64,000 nt of DNA from Yersinia proxima (GTDB lineage Bacteria > Pseudomonadota > Gammaproteobacteria > Enterobacterales > Enterobacteriaceae): assembly GCF_902170785.1 (NCBI RefSeq), contig NZ_CABHYG010000014.1:124001-188000 (forward strand), given 5' to 3'. The notes under the pieces were generated by a model that saw only the letters and a list, made by a program, of their open reading frames with translations, was not told the origin of the DNA and did no database searches. A program made the translations under genes and the position numbers. Each line of letters opens with the position of its first letter. Positions within the stretch are counted from its first letter, which is position 1. Positions 54,652 through 63,437 of the stretch are shown here, one piece after another.

Positions 54652-55752
54652 ATGAACTCTATTAATTATGATACCAAAAGAGATTTATCCTTGTTATCAC
54701 TCTCTATAATATTTTCGCTATGCAGTATTTCTTTATCCCATGCGGCGAATATTATTGTTGATGAAACCGCAGATAAAAAACAACAGGCGGATATAAGATC
54801 GAATGTATTATCTTTTGTTCCATGCCGATCTGCCTTAGGGTGTGGTGAAAAGACGACAGTAAATATCCAATCACCAGATAAAAATGGCCTGTCTCATAAT
54901 AAATATACTAAGTTTGATATGCCTAATTTTAAGGATATTGTCATCCTAAATAATGAATTATCTGAGAAAATAGATGGTAATCCAAATTTGGTCAATTCAG
55001 CTGCAAAGATTATTTTAAATGAAGTAAGATCTTCACAAGCAAGTCGTTTAGCTGGGGAAATACAACTCACTGGTCAGGATGCCCATGTTATTATCGCCAA
55101 CCCATCGGGTATTGATTGTAATGGCTGCTCATTTACCGATATGTCACACCTGACTCTGACCACGGGGGTGCCTTACTTCAATCGCCATAATAAGCTACAA
55201 GGTTTCAAGGTATTAGAGGGGAACATTCATGTTAATAATGGTGTAGTTGGAGAGCCAGGATTAAGCTATCAAGGTAAAAATAAAAATTCAGCTCATTTGG
55301 GATTATTCTCTAACACCTTAAAGGTTAATGGGGATATTACATCTGATGATGTCTTTATTATTACCGGAAAAAATAAAATAAAGCTGGCATTTGCTGGGAA
55401 AAAAATGGGAGTGACGTCGTTAATTTCTTATTTCAGTACTCCTGATTATTTAAAAAGTGTTAATGTTAGTGATATAGGAGGGATATATGCGAACAAAATA
55501 CGTATTATCTCAGAAGGTAATATTAAAAACTCTAATGAGATTAAGTCAAAAGGATTAATCCAGATGATATCAAGAGGAGATATTAAAAATAAATCGAATG
55601 GACAGATGACGGGTAAATCGGTGCAATTATATTTGATTAATAACAAGATGGAAGTACTGCCATATAGTAAAAGGATTAAAAAAAATATTGCTAGCTATAT
55701 TGAAAATGGGGATGGCAGTGTTTCCTTTATCGGTAAAATAAAACAGTCATAA
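54652..55752 (+). CDS. Short TpsA exoprotein (two-partner secretion substrate) 1
   Basis: 366 residues, with AAGAGG before the ATG. An N-terminal signal peptide ends at ISLSHAA-NIIVDETA. The TPS domain shows NPNLVNSAAKIILNEVRSS and NPSGIDCNGCSFTDMSHLTLTTG, matching the FhaB/HecA secretion domain with its CxxC pair. Only about 110 residues follow the domain, with a few beta-helix-like turns (IRIISEGNIKN, LIQMISRGDIKN). Normal TpsA proteins exceed 1000 residues. The frame ends cleanly before the transporter gene, so it may be a genuine mini-TpsA or a stable truncation. Confidence 0.85.
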   Translation: MNSINYDTKRDLSLLSLSIIFSLCSISLSHAANIIVDETADKKQQADIRSNVLSFVPCRSALGCGEKTTVNIQSPDKNGLSHNKYTKFDMPNFKDIVILNNELSEKIDGNPNLVNSAAKIILNEVRSSQASRLAGEIQLTGQDAHVIIANPSGIDCNGCSFTDMSHLTLTTGVPYFNRHNKLQGFKVLEGNIHVNNGVVGEPGLSYQGKNKNSAHLGLFSNTLKVNGDITSDDVFIITGKNKIKLAFAGKKMGVTSLISYFSTPDYLKSVNVSDIGGIYANKIRIISEGNIKNSNEIKSKGLIQMISRGDIKNKSNGQMTGKSVQLYLINNKMEVLPYSKRIKKNIASYIENGDGSVSFIGKIKQS

Positions 55753-55917
55753 ATATAATATCATCGTTTAAATTAAATAAAGATAGATTTTTTAATGTTA
55801 ATTAATCAATTAGCCACGTTTTAAATTTTGTTATTCTGATAGTGGCAATCTATTCATGACAATAATTTAAATGGAGTTTATTACATGGGATTGGAATTAA
55901 TAAATTAGGGAGCCGAG

Positions 55918-57510
55918 ATGTTTTATAAAAAAATAGGGAGAATGGCCATATTACTATCTTTTTTTATTTTCATATCGGCTACCCCATTTATTGTTTATGC
56001 GAAGGTTAATCCGTCTACGACCCCAACAGACATTGGATCTTCAGATGATTCGTCATGTTTGGTCATTAAGCGCATCATACTGATAAATATTGATATATTT
56101 CCTAATGCAAGGCACTTGTTGCAATGGGCAAATCAAGCTCAAGGGCATTGTTTAGATGATAAAGGGCTATCGTCATTACGCAATACACTCCAGTGGCAAT
56201 TGGTTGCTGATGGTTATATTACTTCACATGCGATTTTTACTGAAGACAGCTATGTAGACGGTACTTTATATCTGACCTTAATTCCTGGTCGTGTGAGTGG
56301 CATTGAGCATCATGACGATAGCCATAGCTATGCTCAGTTAAGCTCAGTTTTCCCCAGTCAGCGGGGCGATTTGGTTAATTTACGGAATCTTGAACAAGGG
56401 TTAGAAAATTTACAGCGTTTACCCTCGGTGAATGCCACGATGGATGTGGTGTTAAATCCTGAAGATTTAAGCAGTCAGATTATTGTTAGGCGTCAGCAAT
56501 CGCGTTTTTGGCGAATGAATGCTTTTCTCGATAATGCGGGACACTATGGCGTTGGTCGTTATCGTGGTGGCGTCACGTTATTTCTTGATAATCCATTATC
56601 GCTAAGTGAGTTAGCTTATTTCTCGGCCAACAGGGAGTTGGATAATCATCACGACAAAGGTAACAGCAATTTTACTCTGCATTACTCAATCCCTTTCGGG
56701 CATTGGTTATTGAGTATGACGGCTAGCCAAGGGGCCTATTACCAATCTTTGTTGGTGGCCAGTACAGCGTATAAATACCACACGTACTGGCGGTCACTGG
56801 ATATGCATATTCAGCGGTTATTGATGCGAGGTTATAACTATAAAACAGTGGGCTATACTGGGGCGTTAATTCGCAAGTCCAACCGCTTTTTTGCCGATAT
56901 AGAATTGGAAATCCAGCGGTCGGATACTGTTGACTGGCAACTCGGGTTACAACATCTTCACTATACTCGCTGGGCAACCATTAGTGGCGGGATTAATTAT
57001 CAGCAAGGAACCCAATGGTTTGGCGCGCGCCCGCCACCGGGTAGGGATTCATTGCCTGCGACCAGATTAATTAATTTGACTGCTTCGCTGAATATTCCTT
57101 TTATGCTGGGTGAAGAGCATTTTCAACATCAATCGACATTTAGCCAGCAATACACAGGATCGGCAGTTACTGTGCAGGATAAATTTTCTATTGGTGGGCG
57201 GCATTCAGTACGCGGGTTTGATACCGACAATGTACTTGCGGGACCACAGGGTTGGTTTTTAAAAAATGACATTGCCTGGATAAATCAGCGATTCGCCAAT
57301 CAACTCTATGTGGGCCTGGATTATGGTGAAGTAAGTGACAAGGGGGGACAATTTTTACTGGGGGATCGTCTGGTTGGTGCTGTGATAGGTGTTCGGGGAT
57401 ATTATCGACAGTTGGGTTATGACTTCAATATCAGCACTCCGCTTGATAAGCCAGCCCATCTTAATACTGATCCACTTGTCATAGGTTTTATGCTCAATTG
57501 GCAATATTAG
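55918..57510 (+). CDS. TpsB outer-membrane transporter (ShlB/FhaC/HecB family)
   Basis: 530 residues. A signal peptide (ILLSFFIFISATPFIVYA-KV) is followed by a POTRA_2-like domain (LVIKRIILINIDIFPNARHLL), a second POTRA (about 140-205) and a 16-strand barrel. Loop L6 carries the diagnostic VRGFDTD (IGGRHSVRGFDTDNVL), and the chain ends NWQY with an aromatic residue. It recognises the TPS domain in the periplasm and exports the TpsA partner. It lies between two short tpsA genes, both probably its substrates. Confidence 0.93.
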   Translation: MFYKKIGRMAILLSFFIFISATPFIVYAKVNPSTTPTDIGSSDDSSCLVIKRIILINIDIFPNARHLLQWANQAQGHCLDDKGLSSLRNTLQWQLVADGYITSHAIFTEDSYVDGTLYLTLIPGRVSGIEHHDDSHSYAQLSSVFPSQRGDLVNLRNLEQGLENLQRLPSVNATMDVVLNPEDLSSQIIVRRQQSRFWRMNAFLDNAGHYGVGRYRGGVTLFLDNPLSLSELAYFSANRELDNHHDKGNSNFTLHYSIPFGHWLLSMTASQGAYYQSLLVASTAYKYHTYWRSLDMHIQRLLMRGYNYKTVGYTGALIRKSNRFFADIELEIQRSDTVDWQLGLQHLHYTRWATISGGINYQQGTQWFGARPPPGRDSLPATRLINLTASLNIPFMLGEEHFQHQSTFSQQYTGSAVTVQDKFSIGGRHSVRGFDTDNVLAGPQGWFLKNDIAWINQRFANQLYVGLDYGEVSDKGGQFLLGDRLVGAVIGVRGYYRQLGYDFNISTPLDKPAHLNTDPLVIGFMLNWQY

Positions 57511-57538
57511 CTAATGGAACAAGGTGGTTAAGATAAAT

Positions 57539-58921
57539 ATGGAAAAAATATTTCTTTCTTTTCTGATCAGTACTTTTATTTTTATGACTCCTTTTTTATT
57601 TGCTAAAGTGACTGTTGATGCTAATGCCCCTAAACATCAACAACCAGGTATTAATAAATATATTGAAGAAAGGAAAACCTGCAAGGCGCAAGATGTTTAT
57701 TGTCAAGGTGCAGTGTTTACCACTATTAATATCACTACGCCAACAGACCAAGGAGTATCATATAATAAATATGAAGAGTTTAATTTATTATTCGGACGTG
57801 GACATAATAAGATTTTTTTTAACAATCTTAAAGTTGATGGCCCGGGTTTTGTCGGCAATCCCAATTTGATTGAGAAATCGGCAAAGATTATTTTAAATGA
57901 AGTTACATCAAATAAAAGAACGGAGTTATATGGAAGTTTAGCTGTTATTGGAGCGACTGCTCATGTGATTATTGCTAATCCGTTTGGGATTCGCTGCAAT
58001 AATTGTCAATTTAATAATACCAACCATGTCACGCTAACTACCGGTACTCCTGTGTTTAGTCGAGCTGGGAATTTAATGGGTTATCATGTGGCGCAAGGCA
58101 ATATCAGCATTGATAGGAATGGCCTGAGGCACAATGATAATTTTGATAATTATTTGGATTTATTTTCAGCCTCACTAACAATAGACGGTGAAATAAGAAG
58201 TGGAGATATCGCTATTGCGACAGGAAAACTTAATATCAATCACGCCCCAATTGGAAAGCTGTTAAATATCAAACCAATATATGACTACATTGATGAGTAC
58301 AAAACTAATCTTGTGGTTGATGTCACTCAACTTGGCGGTATGTATGCTAATAAGATATTTATTTTTGCAAAAAGTGGTGGCATCAAAAATAAAGGAGTTA
58401 TTGATGCCAGAGAGATAGCTAATCTTATATCAACCTCTTTTATTAATAATGCTAACGGACGAATATCTGCCCCGAAAATAAAAATAAGAAGTGGTGGTAA
58501 TATAGATAATACCAGAGGGCGAATAAAAAGTGATCGACAAGGGTTAGATTTTAAAGTGGATGAAAAATTTGGCATTAGGATCTCTGGGCATAATGTTAAC
58601 AATAAAACAGGGAGTATTTATGCTAACAGTGGTCTAACATCGATTACCGCTGACTACACAATTAATAATACACAAGGTATGATCAAGTCGAATGCAAGTG
58701 ACGGATCTGCTGATATAAAGCTCAAAGCAAAATTAGTCGATAATGATTATGGAAATATCATTACTTCTCAAGATATCCAGATTGATACTAATGAATTAAG
58801 CAATAATAAAGGCAGGATCGTCAGTGCGTTTAGTGATATAGAGCTACGTTATAAAGCATTTCCAGGTGATGCTGGCGTGATCTATGGCGGCATCAATGTA
58901 ACCCGAATCCTTAAGCCCTAA
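57539..58921 (+). CDS. Short TpsA exoprotein 2
   Basis: 460 residues from the ATG at 57539; a GTG at 57524 is an alternative. Signal peptide MEKIFLSFLISTFIFMTPFLFA. The TPS domain mirrors TpsA 1: NPNLIEKSAKIILNEVTSN and NPFGIRCNNCQFNNTNHVTLTTG. The rest (about 240-460) contains repeated beta-helix turns with Asn-rich corners (NKGVIDAREIANLIST, NNKTGSIYANSGLTSI, NDYGNIITSQDIQIDT). It has no toxin domain. Similar to TpsA 1 over the TPS domain but longer. It starts 28 bases after tpsB. Confidence 0.85.
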   Translation: MEKIFLSFLISTFIFMTPFLFAKVTVDANAPKHQQPGINKYIEERKTCKAQDVYCQGAVFTTINITTPTDQGVSYNKYEEFNLLFGRGHNKIFFNNLKVDGPGFVGNPNLIEKSAKIILNEVTSNKRTELYGSLAVIGATAHVIIANPFGIRCNNCQFNNTNHVTLTTGTPVFSRAGNLMGYHVAQGNISIDRNGLRHNDNFDNYLDLFSASLTIDGEIRSGDIAIATGKLNINHAPIGKLLNIKPIYDYIDEYKTNLVVDVTQLGGMYANKIFIFAKSGGIKNKGVIDAREIANLISTSFINNANGRISAPKIKIRSGGNIDNTRGRIKSDRQGLDFKVDEKFGIRISGHNVNNKTGSIYANSGLTSITADYTINNTQGMIKSNASDGSADIKLKAKLVDNDYGNIITSQDIQIDTNELSNNKGRIVSAFSDIELRYKAFPGDAGVIYGGINVTRILKP

Positions 58922-59557
58922 ATGGACTCAGTCACCAGAACCTGCTTTATCCCGACTACATGGGCGCACTGATTTGGTGCACCTTTATGGTGCGTTCTAT
59001 CTGAGAGCTATATCTGCTCTTGGTTAAGATAAATGACTGAGCCAATATTGTGCTTTTTTAACAGCACGCAAAATGTTTGAGATTCCGGCTGTATGTGACA
59101 AGGTTAACGTCACTTATCGGCTGTCGCGGCAGCATTTCCCTCTATTTTCTATCGATATTACAAAAAAATCTGAACAGATATACATCATTTAGCAACAAAG
59201 TTTTTTTGTTTGTCACTGGATGTTGCAACTGCTTTATTTAAATTAGCCAGTTAATACTTCTGGATTGTAACTGCTAGCATAATTTTTAATGCTGATAATG
59301 TTAACGAGAAGTTTTTTTTATGTTTGTATGCTGTTTCTCATTGTCTCGATAAATCCACTCAGACCGTATTGACGTTGCCACCAACTGTTGCCAAATTGGT
59401 AGCCTCAGGGGTAGTCATCGAGAGCAATTTGGGGGATTTTTTATACTCAACTTTGCCGTCGCGATAACATTTATCCGGCATCTCAATCCCCCATCCCTGC
59501 GATAAATTGGCCAAAACGGTACAGTCCACGGACGAAAAAATTATAGGGCTTGGCCGT
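58922..59557. promoter_or_regulatory. Intergenic region before dppA
   Basis: About 640 bases with no gene. The 3' part is the long dppA leader and promoter region. A GGTGCAC...GTGC-type inverted repeat near 58975-59000 may end the tpsA transcript. Confidence 0.4.
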
Positions 59558-59576
59558 ACACACAACACACATCACC
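59558..59576 (+). promoter_or_regulatory. Probable GcvB sRNA binding site in the dppA leader
   Basis: ACACACAACACACATCACC, 18-36 bases before the dppA ATG. GcvB uses a GU-rich single-stranded region (R1) to bind CA-rich leaders (core CACAACA), and dppA is an established GcvB target in enteric bacteria. Pairing here would block ribosome entry when amino acids are plentiful. Confidence 0.7.
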
Positions 59577-59593
59577 ATAATGGAGCACAAGCG

Positions 59594-61201
59594 ATGACGA
59601 TTTCCTTGGGAAAAACAGGGATACTGAAATTCGGTATTGGGCTGATTGCACTGACCGTAGCGGCCAGTGTACAAGCGAAAACATTGGTATATTGTTCTGA
59701 GGGTTCTCCGGAAGGTTTCAACCCGCAGCTTTTCACCTCTGGCACGACTTATGATGCAAGTTCGGTTCCTATCTACAACCGTCTGGTTGAGTTCAAACTC
59801 GGTACTACTGAAATTGAACCCGGTCTGGCTGAGAAGTGGGAAGTGAGTGAAGATGGTAAGACTTACACTTTCCACCTGCGTAAAGGGGTGAAGTGGCAAG
59901 ATAATAAAGACTTCAAACCGACCCGTGATTTCAATGCTGATGATGTGATTTATTCATTCATGCGTCAGAAAGATGATAAACATCCGTACCATAAAGTATC
60001 TGGCGGCAGCTATGAGTACTTCCAGGGTATGGGTATGGGTGATTTGATCACCAATATCGTTAAAGTTGACGACAACACGGTGCGCTTCGAACTGGCGCGT
60101 CCTGAATCTCCATTCCTGGCCGATCTGGCAATGGACTTTGCGTCAATACTGTCTGCCGAATATGCTGACAACATGCTGAAAGCCGGTACACCGGAAAAAG
60201 TCGATTTGAACCCTATCGGCACCGGCCCGTTCCAGTTGCAACAGTATCAAAAAGATTCCCGCATCCTGTACAAAGCATTTGATGGCTACTGGGGCACCAA
60301 ACCGAAAATTGATCGTCTGGTCTTCTCTATTACCCCAGATGCATCTGTCCGTTACGCGAAATTGCAGAAAAATGAATGTCAGGTTATGCCTTACCCTAAC
60401 CCGGCTGACATTGCTCGCATGAAAGAAGACAAAACCATCAACTTGATGGAACAACCGGGCCTGAACGTCGGTTACCTCTCTTTCAACGTTGAGAAAAAAC
60501 CACTGGATAACGTCAAGGTTCGCCAGGCGCTGACCATGGCTGTTAACAAGCAAGCGATTATCGATGCGGTTTATCAAGGTGCTGGCCAGGCGGCCAAGAA
60601 CCTGATCCCACCAACTATGTGGGGCTACAACGATGATGTGAAAGACTACGCTTACGATCCTGCTAAAGCGAAAGAGCTGTTGAAAGAAGCTGGCCTGCCA
60701 GATGGTTTCGCCATCGACCTGTGGGCAATGCCAGTTCAGCGTCCGTACAACCCAAATGCACGTCGTATGGCTGAAATGATCCAGTCTGACTGGGCGAAAG
60801 TGGGCGTGAAAGCCAAAATTGTGACTTACGAGTGGGGCGAATACCTCAAGCGTGCCAAAGACGGCGAACATGAAACTGTGATGATGGGTTGGACTGGGGA
60901 CAATGGGGACCCGGATAACTTCTTCGCCACCTTGTTCAGCTGTGATGCGGCCAAACAAGGTTCTAACTACTCCAAGTGGTGCTATAAGCCGTTTGAAGAC
61001 GTGATCCAGCCAGCGCGTGCTGAGTCTGACCATGACAAACGTGTCGCACTTTACAAACAAGCTCAGGTTGTGATGCATGATCAAGCGCCAGCGCTGATTG
61101 TGGCTCACTCAACCGTGTATGAGCCAGTGCGTAAAGAAGTGAAAGGTTATGTGGTTGATCCGTTGGGTAAACACCATTTCGAGAACGTGTCCCTGGATTA
61201 A
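59594..61201 (+). CDS. dppA: Dipeptide-binding periplasmic protein DppA
   Basis: 535 residues from the ATG at 59594 (GGAG upstream), the same length as E. coli DppA. Signal peptide to SVQA-KTLVYCSEGSPEGFNPQ. It is an SBP family 5 protein with GLAEKWEVSEDGKTYTFHLRKGVKW and WTGDNGDPDNFF, all characteristic. It binds dipeptides (also haem in E. coli) and delivers them to DppBCDF. Confidence 0.98.
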   Translation: MTISLGKTGILKFGIGLIALTVAASVQAKTLVYCSEGSPEGFNPQLFTSGTTYDASSVPIYNRLVEFKLGTTEIEPGLAEKWEVSEDGKTYTFHLRKGVKWQDNKDFKPTRDFNADDVIYSFMRQKDDKHPYHKVSGGSYEYFQGMGMGDLITNIVKVDDNTVRFELARPESPFLADLAMDFASILSAEYADNMLKAGTPEKVDLNPIGTGPFQLQQYQKDSRILYKAFDGYWGTKPKIDRLVFSITPDASVRYAKLQKNECQVMPYPNPADIARMKEDKTINLMEQPGLNVGYLSFNVEKKPLDNVKVRQALTMAVNKQAIIDAVYQGAGQAAKNLIPPTMWGYNDDVKDYAYDPAKAKELLKEAGLPDGFAIDLWAMPVQRPYNPNARRMAEMIQSDWAKVGVKAKIVTYEWGEYLKRAKDGEHETVMMGWTGDNGDPDNFFATLFSCDAAKQGSNYSKWCYKPFEDVIQPARAESDHDKRVALYKQAQVVMHDQAPALIVAHSTVYEPVRKEVKGYVVDPLGKHHFENVSLD

Positions 61202-61217
61202 TTTTAACCTTGTAGAC

Positions 61218-61254
61218 AACCGGTGAATGTGTGGCATACGCATATTCGCCGGTT
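61218..61254 (+). terminator. Hairpin after dppA (partial terminator/mRNA-protecting)
   Basis: AACCGG-T-GAAT ... ATTC-G-CCGGTT, eleven pairs, then TTCTTATTT. It probably lowers dppBCD expression relative to dppA, as is usual for binding-protein operons. Confidence 0.7.
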
Positions 61255-61290
61255 TCTTATTTAGGTTAAGACAGATACAGATGTGAGCCA

Positions 61291-61437
61291 TATAACCTCT
61301 CCCAATAAGTGTTATTGTCGCAGAAATTTTGGGCATGGACAGCGCGCAAGCACCGGAGCGTACATGCAGTACGTGACGGTGGTGAGCACTGCCCTAGGTC
61401 AAAATGGCAAGTAAAATAGCTTATTGGGGAGGTTTAA
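61291..61437. repeat. ERIC-like/MITE palindromic element between dppA and dppB
   Basis: About 147 bases with imperfect terminal inverted repeats, AACCTCTCCCAATAAG (61294-61309) and CTTATTGGGGAGGTT (61420-61434). The inner part (GGAGCGTACATGCAGTACGTGAC, split by GGTGAGC) resembles the ERIC core GGAGCTTACATAAGTAAGTGAC...GGTGAGC. ERIC elements are frequent in yersiniae and can fold in mRNA. It carries no gene. Confidence 0.6.
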
Positions 61438-61489
61438 TAAGCTGGGTTGCCCACGAGCGGCCCGGCATTCTACACAGAGAGTTCGGGAT

Positions 61490-62509
61490 ATGTTGCAGTT
61501 CATACTCCGACGTTTGGGGTTAGTTATCCCAACGTTTATCGGCATTACTTTGCTGACCTTTGCTTTTGTTCATATGATCCCGGGCGACCCGGTGACCATC
61601 ATGGCTGGGGAACGCGGTATCTCCGCCGAGCGTCATGCTCAAATCATGGCGGAAATGGGGCTGGACAAGCCTCTCTATCAACAATACTTCCATTATGTGA
61701 ATGGCGTATTACATGGCGATCTCGGCATTTCGCTGAAAAGCCGTATTGCTGTCTGGGAAGAGTTTGTGCCCCGCTTTAAAGCGACACTGGAGCTTGGGAT
61801 CTGCGCGATGCTATTTGCTATCGCGGTGGGTATCCCCGTTGGTGTGTTGGCAGCAGTCAAACGCGGTTCAATATTCGATCATACTGCCGTTGGGATCTCT
61901 CTGACTGGCTACTCGATGCCTATCTTCTGGTGGGGCATCATGCTGATCATGCTGGTTTCGGTGCAATGGAACTTAACCCCCGTCTCGGGGCGTGTCAGCG
62001 ATACCGTATTCCTCGACGATAGTCTGCCGCTGACCGGTTTTATGCTGATTGACACCTTCATTTGGGGTGAACCGGGTGACTTTAAAGACGCTGTAATGCA
62101 TATGATTTTGCCCGCGATTGTATTAGGCACCATTCCTCTCGCCGTTATCGTGCGTATGACCCGTTCCTCAATGCTGGAAGTGTTGGGCGAGGATTATATC
62201 CGTACCGCGCGCGCCAAAGGTTTGAGTCGGATGCGAGTGATTGTGGTCCATGCCTTGCGCAATGCCTTATTGCCGGTGGTGACCGTGATTGGTTTGCAGG
62301 TTGGCACCATGCTGGCGGGCGCGATTTTGACGGAAACCATCTTCTCCTGGCCGGGATTAGGGCGCTGGTTGATGGATGCTTTGCAACGCCGAGATTACCC
62401 GGTGGTACAGGGGGGGGTGTTGCTGGTCGCGATCATGATTATTTTAGTTAACTTGCTGGTAGATGTGCTCTATGGCGTAGTTAACCCGCGTATTCGTCAC
62501 AAGAAATAA
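61490..62509 (+). CDS. dppB: Dipeptide ABC permease DppB
   Basis: 339 residues from the ATG at 61490, matching E. coli DppB in length. Six membrane helices, N-terminal MLQFILRRLGLVIPTFIGI, and the EAA loop EDYIRTARAKGLSRMRVIVVHALRNA that contacts the ATPases. The frame is open a further 22 codons upstream, but that part overlaps the repeat element. Confidence 0.97.
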   Translation: MLQFILRRLGLVIPTFIGITLLTFAFVHMIPGDPVTIMAGERGISAERHAQIMAEMGLDKPLYQQYFHYVNGVLHGDLGISLKSRIAVWEEFVPRFKATLELGICAMLFAIAVGIPVGVLAAVKRGSIFDHTAVGISLTGYSMPIFWWGIMLIMLVSVQWNLTPVSGRVSDTVFLDDSLPLTGFMLIDTFIWGEPGDFKDAVMHMILPAIVLGTIPLAVIVRMTRSSMLEVLGEDYIRTARAKGLSRMRVIVVHALRNALLPVVTVIGLQVGTMLAGAILTETIFSWPGLGRWLMDALQRRDYPVVQGGVLLVAIMIILVNLLVDVLYGVVNPRIRHKK

Positions 62510-62519
62510 GGGGCGCAGA

Positions 62520-63422
62520 ATGTCTCAACTTACTGAGTCTACAGTAAAAAGTGCGCCGAAACCGATGACTCCTTTGCAGGAGTTTTGGCACTATTTTAAG
62601 CGCAATAAAGGGGCTGTAATCGGCCTGTTTTACATCATTATCATGCTAATAATTGCTGCAGGCGCTACCTGGCTTGCCCCACATGGGCCGGCAGAGCAAT
62701 TTCGCGATGCATTGCTAAAGCCCCCAGTTTGGGAAGCAGGCGGTAGCTGGAAATTTATTCTCGGTACTGATGATGTGGGCCGCGATGTCTTGTCCCGCCT
62801 GATGTACGGTGCTCGTCTCTCGCTGTTGGTTGGCTGCCTGGTGGTGGTGCTGTCACTGGTAATGGGCGTGGTTTTCGGTTTACTGGCCGGTTATTTCGGT
62901 GGGATTGTCGATGCCATCATCATGCGTGTGGTCGATATCATGCTGGCACTGCCAAGCCTGTTGCTGGCACTGGTGTTGGTGGCGGTATTCGGCCCTTCCA
63001 TTGTCAATGCCTCGTTGGCGCTAACCTTTGTCGCCTTGCCGCACTACGTGCGATTGACGCGAGCTGCCGTGCTGGTTGAGGTAAATCGCGACTACGTCAC
63101 GGCCTCAAGAGTGGCCGGTGCGGGTGCGATGCGCCAAATGTTTATCAATATTTTGCCAAACTGCCTCGCGCCGTTGATCGTGCAGGCTTCTCTCGGCTTC
63201 TCTAACGCCATTCTGGATATGGCGGCTCTCGGCTTCCTCGGCATGGGTGCACAACCGCCAACACCAGAATGGGGCACCATGCTCTCTGATGTGTTGCAGT
63301 TTGCCCAAAGCGCCTGGTGGGTCGTGACCTTCCCCGGTGTGGCGATTCTGCTGACGGTTCTGGCGTTTAACCTGATGGGGGACGGCCTGCGTGATGCTCT
63401 CGACCCCAAACTCAAGCAGTAA
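62520..63422 (+). CDS. dppC: Dipeptide ABC permease DppC
   Basis: 300 residues (E. coli 300). Its N-terminal extension LQEFWHYFKRNKGAVIGLFYIIIM and the GTDDVGRDVLSRLMYGARLSL signature precede the EAA loop RDYVTASRVAGAGAMRQMFINILPN. Partner of DppB in the inner membrane; ten-base gap. Confidence 0.97.
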   Translation: MSQLTESTVKSAPKPMTPLQEFWHYFKRNKGAVIGLFYIIIMLIIAAGATWLAPHGPAEQFRDALLKPPVWEAGGSWKFILGTDDVGRDVLSRLMYGARLSLLVGCLVVVLSLVMGVVFGLLAGYFGGIVDAIIMRVVDIMLALPSLLLALVLVAVFGPSIVNASLALTFVALPHYVRLTRAAVLVEVNRDYVTASRVAGAGAMRQMFINILPNCLAPLIVQASLGFSNAILDMAALGFLGMGAQPPTPEWGTMLSDVLQFAQSAWWVVTFPGVAILLTVLAFNLMGDGLRDALDPKLKQ

Positions 63423-63437
63423 CAGAGGTAGAGAGAG

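Noticed and set aside
60143-61108. 321-residue antisense ORF within dppA
   Set aside because: A shadow of the strongly biased codon use of dppA, which is certain on the other strand.
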